Source of the DNA: Methylomonas sp.
GTDB lineage: Bacteria; Pseudomonadota; Gammaproteobacteria; Methylococcales; Methylomonadaceae
Assembly: GCA_026990815.1 (NCBI GenBank)
Contig: JALXCS010000040.1
Location: 1-8,610 of the forward strand
Direction of reading: 5' to 3'
DNA length: 8,610 nt
Every line of letters starts with the position of its first letter. Position 1 is the stretch's first letter. The notes under the pieces were generated by a model, which was given only the letters and a program-made list of their open reading frames with translations, had not been told where the DNA came from and searched no databases. Made by a program: the position numbers and the translations under genes. This document shows, piece by piece, positions 5,268-8,610 of this stretch.

Positions 5268-6497
5268 TTAATGACTAACCTCAACTTTCGCGCCCTTATT
5301 CTGACCAATATCTGATAGTGTCTGGGTAAACCAGTCAACATCAATATCGAAAGGTTTGCCGCCTTTAATCCGAGGAAACTCTATGGCTCTCAGAATATTT
5401 TGATTATCCTCATCATGGCCAATGACACCGGGTTCTCGTTTAAGCGCGCATTCGACCGCCAAATCCGCACAAGACTTGATAAGACGAATATCATCCGCAT
5501 TGGCAACTGAGGCGCGGGCGAAATAACCTGACTTTTGGATCAGGGTTTTTTCAGCATTAATCATTTCTGCGAACTGTTCACCAAACCATTTTCCAGGGTT
5601 GACAGCATCCAGTTTAATATGACCGAATGCATCACGTGGTACTTTTTCTCCTTTGGCTTGCATTTCAGCAACGATGGCATCGACTCCAGCGCCTTCAGAA
5701 ACAAAAATATTCACGCAATCAACTTTATCCATAACGGCTGTTAGCCTTTCAGCTTCGGCTTTCAGGTTGATTTCCATTTCGGGAACAAAAACAGCGTGGA
5801 CCTCAAAAGCATTTCGATCCAGGCCAATTTCAGGAAGCCATTCCTGACCATCCAGAATCTTACGATATTCAACTGCTGTTGCAGCAGTCAACCAGCCACA
5901 GTTGCGTCCCATTACCTCATGGATAATCAACATACGTGGGTTGGAGTTGTTTTCCGCAACAACATTTTTAAAGTATAAAGCGCCTTGTTCGGCCGCTGTC
6001 CATGCACCCAAGGATTGCTTGATAGGAAAAACATCATTATCAACAGTTTTAGGAAGACCAATGACAGTTAATCCATAATCATTGTCAGCCAAAAATGCGG
6101 CCAGATCAGCAGCAGCAGTGTTGGTGTCATCTCCGCCAATAGTATGTAGAACATCGACGCCATCTTTTATTAATTGGTCAGCGGCAACTTTTTGAGGATT
6201 CTCGCCTTCTTTGACCAGGCCGCGTTTAATACAATCTTCAATATTGGTTAATTTAACTCTGCTGTTTCCGATTGGCGAGCCGCCAAATTTTTGCAAAAGC
6301 CCGGCTTTTTTCCGAATTTCTGGAGTGACCCCGAATGAATCACCTAACAGCAGGCCTTTGTAACCGCTGCGATAACAAATAATTTCAATACTTGGGTCAA
6401 TTTCGGTATAACGTTCGATTAGGTTGCCGGTTGCAGAACTCAGGCATGGTGCCAAACCACCTGCAGTAAGAATTGCGACTTTTTTTGGTTTACTCAT
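5268..6497 (-). CDS. pfp: Pyrophosphate-dependent 6-phosphofructokinase
   Basis: This enzyme interconverts fructose 6-phosphate and fructose 1,6-bisphosphate using pyrophosphate instead of ATP and works reversibly in glycolysis and gluconeogenesis. The 409-residue product has an N-terminal TAGGLAPCLS loop and GGDD at 121-124, whose second Asp marks PPi specificity where ATP enzymes have GGDGS. PKTVDND (149-155) has K150 and the catalytic D153, and MGRNCGW (196-202) is the sugar-phosphate-binding motif. Length and motifs fit the ~400-residue PPi-PFK clade known from methanotrophs such as Methylococcus, where the enzyme has been characterised. The upstream Shine-Dalgarno sequence is weak (AAG region before ATG 6497). 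pssA follows after 26 bp. No proton-translocating pyrophosphatase gene is adjacent within this window. Confidence 0.94.
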   Translation of the reverse strand: MSKPKKVAILTAGGLAPCLSSATGNLIERYTEIDPSIEIICYRSGYKGLLLGDSFGVTPEIRKKAGLLQKFGGSPIGNSRVKLTNIEDCIKRGLVKEGENPQKVAADQLIKDGVDVLHTIGGDDTNTAAADLAAFLADNDYGLTVIGLPKTVDNDVFPIKQSLGAWTAAEQGALYFKNVVAENNSNPRMLIIHEVMGRNCGWLTAATAVEYRKILDGQEWLPEIGLDRNAFEVHAVFVPEMEINLKAEAERLTAVMDKVDCVNIFVSEGAGVDAIVAEMQAKGEKVPRDAFGHIKLDAVNPGKWFGEQFAEMINAEKTLIQKSGYFARASVANADDIRLIKSCADLAVECALKREPGVIGHDEDNQNILRAIEFPRIKGGKPFDIDVDWFTQTLSDIGQNKGAKVEVSH

Positions 6498-6588
6498 GAG
6501 ATTTACTTAATGAATGTAGTTAAAAAAATGGATCAACAAATACTGTTGTGTTGGGCCAAAATTTTAACATATCAACAATGATTATCTG

Positions 6589-6666
6589 TTTTTTTATAAT
6601 GCCCGCGCGTAAGAACCTTTTTATTATGGACTTAGGCGCGAACATTGAACGGGCAAGATAAAAAAA
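6589..6666. repeat. 78-bp imperfect palindrome between the oxidase and phosphofructokinase genes
   Basis: TTTTTTTAT (6589-6597) pairs exactly with ATAAAAAAA (6658-6666). After a 2x2 mismatch, TGCCCG (6600-6605) pairs with CGGGCA (6650-6655). Further in, CGCGCGTAAG (6604-6613) pairs with CTTAGGCGCG (6631-6640) with one mismatch, competing in part with the outer GC stem. On each strand the T-run is 5' of the GC stem and the A-run 3', the reverse of an intrinsic terminator. It lies 18 bp beyond the stop of the oxidase gene. A mobile palindromic element, a cruciform, or an RNA 3'-end stabiliser are possible. Confidence 0.7.
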
Positions 6667-6683
6667 TGAATTGATACAAAAAA

Positions 6684-8297
6684 TTACTGAATAAGTAAAT
6701 CCCGCATCATTCCCATATCTTCATGTTCCAGATTGTGGCAGTGATACATAAATAGGCCTTTGAAGTCATTAAACGGTTTTAATATAGAGACTTTTTCTCC
6801 AGGCATTACCAAAACAGTATCTTTCCAGCCGTTGGTCATAAGTCCTTCTGAAACGGTAGAATAGGCCGATCGGTGTCTGGAATTCACCTGTCTTTTGATG
6901 ATCTGAAATTGTTCCCCATGCAAATGCATGGGATGGGGCATTGACATACCATTCATGCCATGAAAACCATTATCAAATTCCATAAGTTGAAGCGTATTGA
7001 CTGGAATGATTTCATCAGGCCGAATATCGTTCATTTTATAGGATCGGCCATTTAATAACGCAGACATATGACGCATTGATAATCGAATCGTCCTTGGGTC
7101 GTTACGGTTTGCGGTATTCGAGATTTGAAGGGGGGTAATTTGGGTTAATTTCTTAGGCAGTGTTTCTTTACCCAATTCTTTACGATCAATGCGAACTTTC
7201 AAGACCTGGAATTCGCTACCATTTGGTATTACGCTATTCGACATCATGCCGCCACCCATCGTACCCATACCCATTCTTCTGCGGCCACCCATGCCGCCCA
7301 TCATACCCATACCCCCCATCATGCCCATGCCGCCAGCAGAAAATTCCAGACTTCGTAATGTCAATTCAGTGCCTACAGGTTTTTTGCTGAAGTCAACCCA
7401 GAGTTCAATTCTTTCTGCTGGGGCAAGCATTACGTATTGATACTTTTCTGGCTTTTCTAACAAACCTCCGTCAACGCCAATAACAGTCATTGGAATACCA
7501 TCATCCCAGGCTAATTTGTAGATTCTTGAGTTAGAGCCATTAAGCAGTCTGAGTCGATAAGGTCGAGTTGCAGCTTGAAGAACAAAATGCGGTTGACCAT
7601 TGATCATGATTTGATCGCCAAGAAACCCACGCATGCGTTGCATCATGTTGTTAACATATACAAGTTGATTTTGGCGATTAAAGCTTCGATCCTGAATTAC
7701 GATAGGGAGATCATATTGATCTTTGGGTAACCCAAGGGATTGTTCTTCCTTGTCATGTACAATCAATAATCCAGCAAGTCCTGAATATACCTGCTTGGCG
7801 GTTACGCTGTGGGTATGAGCATGATACCAATAGGTTCCAGCACGGTTTAAAATCTCAAACTCATAAACATAAGTCTCTCCACGATTAATCGCGTACATTG
7901 GATTACCATCCATTTCTGATGGCACATGCAGACCATGCCAATGTAAAATACTCTCTGCATGTAGATTATTTTTCATGTAGATCCTGACTTTTTGGCCTTT
8001 CTGAAAGCGCAAGCTGGGGCCAAGATAAGTATCATTCAAGTTGACTAATGAATTTTTAGGACCTTTTATAACTTCACCATAAATCTTCCAAATTCGGGTT
8101 CTGGGGCCATCGAAAATAGGCATCATGATTGCTTCCATTTGTAATTCAATTTCAACATCAGGATGAAAATTGGCAGAAGCAGTACTTTTTATCCTGGAAT
8201 TCATAGCCTGTAAAACTCCAGGAAATAATGTTGCTGTAAGTGTAAAACCGGCAAGTTTGAGTAAATTGCGGCGCTGAATATCGGTTGCGTGTTTCAT
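6684..8297 (-). CDS. Tat-exported CueO-like multicopper oxidase with Met/Gly-rich loop
   Basis: A periplasmic three-cupredoxin oxidase that couples substrate oxidation (in this family Cu(I) or phenolics) to reduction of O2 to water. It begins at ATG 8297, preceded by GGAGG at eight bases; an upstream in-frame ATG (8336) is unlikely. The N-terminus has a twin-arginine signal, QRRNLLK (8-14), a hydrophobic stretch and a likely cleavage after LQA (~31). All copper sites are present: HWH 119-121, HAH 159-161, HPMHLH 455-460, and HCH 519-521 with H525 and axial M530. LHWHGLHVP and HEDMGMM are close to CueO. Residues 322-352 are a Gly/Met-rich segment, probably for binding copper. The 537-residue length is close to CueO (516). 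A role in copper tolerance or Cu(I) oxidation is likely but not proven; a laccase or bilirubin-oxidase-like activity is possible. No copper regulator is visible in the window. Confidence 0.93.
   Translation of the reverse strand: MKHATDIQRRNLLKLAGFTLTATLFPGVLQAMNSRIKSTASANFHPDVEIELQMEAIMMPIFDGPRTRIWKIYGEVIKGPKNSLVNLNDTYLGPSLRFQKGQKVRIYMKNNLHAESILHWHGLHVPSEMDGNPMYAINRGETYVYEFEILNRAGTYWYHAHTHSVTAKQVYSGLAGLLIVHDKEEQSLGLPKDQYDLPIVIQDRSFNRQNQLVYVNNMMQRMRGFLGDQIMINGQPHFVLQAATRPYRLRLLNGSNSRIYKLAWDDGIPMTVIGVDGGLLEKPEKYQYVMLAPAERIELWVDFSKKPVGTELTLRSLEFSAGGMGMMGGMGMMGGMGGRRRMGMGTMGGGMMSNSVIPNGSEFQVLKVRIDRKELGKETLPKKLTQITPLQISNTANRNDPRTIRLSMRHMSALLNGRSYKMNDIRPDEIIPVNTLQLMEFDNGFHGMNGMSMPHPMHLHGEQFQIIKRQVNSRHRSAYSTVSEGLMTNGWKDTVLVMPGEKVSILKPFNDFKGLFMYHCHNLEHEDMGMMRDLLIQ
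7242..7334 (-). repeat. Met/Gly-rich coding repeat in the multicopper oxidase
   Basis: This stretch encodes residues 322-352, including two tandem GGMGMM units followed by GGMGG, RRRMGMG and GGGMM. It follows LEFSA at the end of cupredoxin domain 2. The methionines are likely soft ligands for Cu(I). Confidence 0.75.
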
Positions 8298-8305
8298 TTT
8301 TCTAA

Positions 8306-8310
8306 CCTCC
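8306..8310 (-). promoter_or_regulatory. Strong ribosome binding site of the multicopper oxidase
   Basis: GGAGG on the minus strand is eight bases before ATG 8297. It decides the start, giving a proper Tat signal peptide at the N-terminus rather than 13 extra residues. Confidence 0.8.
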
Positions 8311-8325
8311 AGGAAAGTATAATTT

Positions 8326-8347
8326 AATATTAACATATGCTAATATT
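8326..8347. promoter_or_regulatory. AT-rich inverted repeat upstream of the oxidase gene, possible operator
   Basis: AATATTA (8326-8332) and TAATATT (8341-8347) form a perfect 7-bp inverted repeat with an 8-bp spacer, next to a possible -10 TATACT on the minus strand (about 8322-8317). I see no good -35 and no clear CueR-type site. Low GC makes chance more likely. Confidence 0.25.
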
Positions 8348-8448
8348 TATTTGTATTTAATTTACCTCACTGTTGAGTATTGGAAAATAGCGCTTCGTCC
8401 CAGGCTTTATGACTAGTTGCCACTTGTAATATTTATGAGAATTTTGTG

Positions 8449-8484
8449 GTGGATTAATTTCTAACGGTGGCAAAATTATCCACA
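8449..8484 (+). promoter_or_regulatory. DnaA-box match with an inverted, imperfect partner
   Basis: TTATCCACA at 8476-8484 is a perfect DnaA-box match. GTGGATTAATTT at 8449-8460 is nearly complementary to AAATTATCCAC at 8473-8483 (one bulged base), so the two make a stem-loop or an inverted pair of sites. Function is inferred from the motif only. Confidence 0.35.
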
Positions 8485-8594
8485 GATATTTCATTTAACC
8501 CCATTCTCAGCACCTGACAGAAATTTGTGGAAGATAGATAGTTCCCATCCAAAAACTATAACCATTTGAAAAATATCAATAAAACCTACTTTTT

Positions 8595-8600
8595 AAGGAG
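8595..8600 (+). promoter_or_regulatory. Shine-Dalgarno sequence for a gene starting beyond the right edge
   Basis: AAGGAG on the plus strand is followed by 10 bases to the window end with no start codon. A start immediately after 8610 would be at a slightly long but workable spacing. Confidence 0.35.
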
Positions 8601-8610
8601 TGTTTTATAG

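Larger units (their letters stand above)
8298..8610. other. Intergenic region upstream of the oxidase, probably divergent promoter region
   Basis: No gene of convincing size is seen. The stretch holds the oxidase Shine-Dalgarno sequence, an AT-rich inverted repeat, a 7-bp inverted repeat TTGCCAC/GTGGCAA (8417-8423 with 8467-8473), a DnaA-box match and, at the right edge, a plus-strand Shine-Dalgarno sequence. This suggests that the region separates two divergent transcription units. Confidence 0.5.

Noticed and set aside
6514..6583. Promoter for the phosphofructokinase gene
   Set aside because: Several AT-rich hexamers exist on the minus strand, but no pair has both a recognisable -35 and proper spacing.
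7160..7440. Plus-strand Pro-rich ORFs opposite the Met-rich segment
   Set aside because: They are the antisense reading of the Gly/Met repeats, which gives Pro/His/Met-rich nonsense; the minus-strand gene is certain.
8298..8336. In-frame upstream ATG (8336) extending the oxidase by 13 residues
   Set aside because: The GGAGG at 8306-8310 would fall inside the extension and the Tat signal would no longer be N-terminal; ATG 8297 is preferred.

Overview
The window looks like a chromosomal segment of a gammaproteobacterium, most plausibly a methanotroph-like member of the Methylococcales. This is inferred from three things: a pyrophosphate-dependent phosphofructokinase of the type known from that group, a leuA/pssA neighbourhood, and an overall moderately AT-rich composition. 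No single gene proves it. Every confident gene lies on the minus strand, so transcription runs from the right end toward position 1.

Reading in the direction of transcription, the first gene is a Tat-exported, CueO-like multicopper oxidase (8297-6684) with a Met/Gly-rich copper loop. A 186-bp spacer with a striking palindrome follows. Next come the PPi-dependent phosphofructokinase (6497-5268) and, 26 bp on, a type II phosphatidylserine synthase (5241-4501). A gene-poor 397-bp gap (4500-4104) then carries a perfect DnaA-box match, an inverted repeat, a good sigma70-like promoter and a short Leu-rich ORF that could be a leader peptide. After it lies a tight cluster: leuA (2-isopropylmalate synthase), a family 4 uracil-DNA glycosylase, rimI (ribosomal protein S18 acetyltransferase) and a 47-codon ORF (1302-1159) that starts inside the rimI stop codon. 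After 154 bp, dnaQ (proofreading subunit of DNA polymerase III) follows. The first 278 bp hold no convincing gene but contain a long, nearly perfect stem-loop.

Functionally, the left half combines leucine synthesis with genome-maintenance functions. The uracil glycosylase has an N-terminal peptide that resembles the clamp-loader-binding peptide of HolD (psi), and it sits where holD sits in E. coli, directly upstream of rimI. The DnaQ protein carries a near-consensus beta-clamp-binding pentapeptide (QTSLF). Together these suggest, as inference, that uracil repair and proofreading are both tethered to the replisome here. The right half covers central carbon metabolism, phospholipid synthesis and periplasmic copper handling, which would suit a copper-dependent methanotroph. 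At the far right edge a strong Shine-Dalgarno sequence on the plus strand suggests that a divergent gene begins just outside the window.
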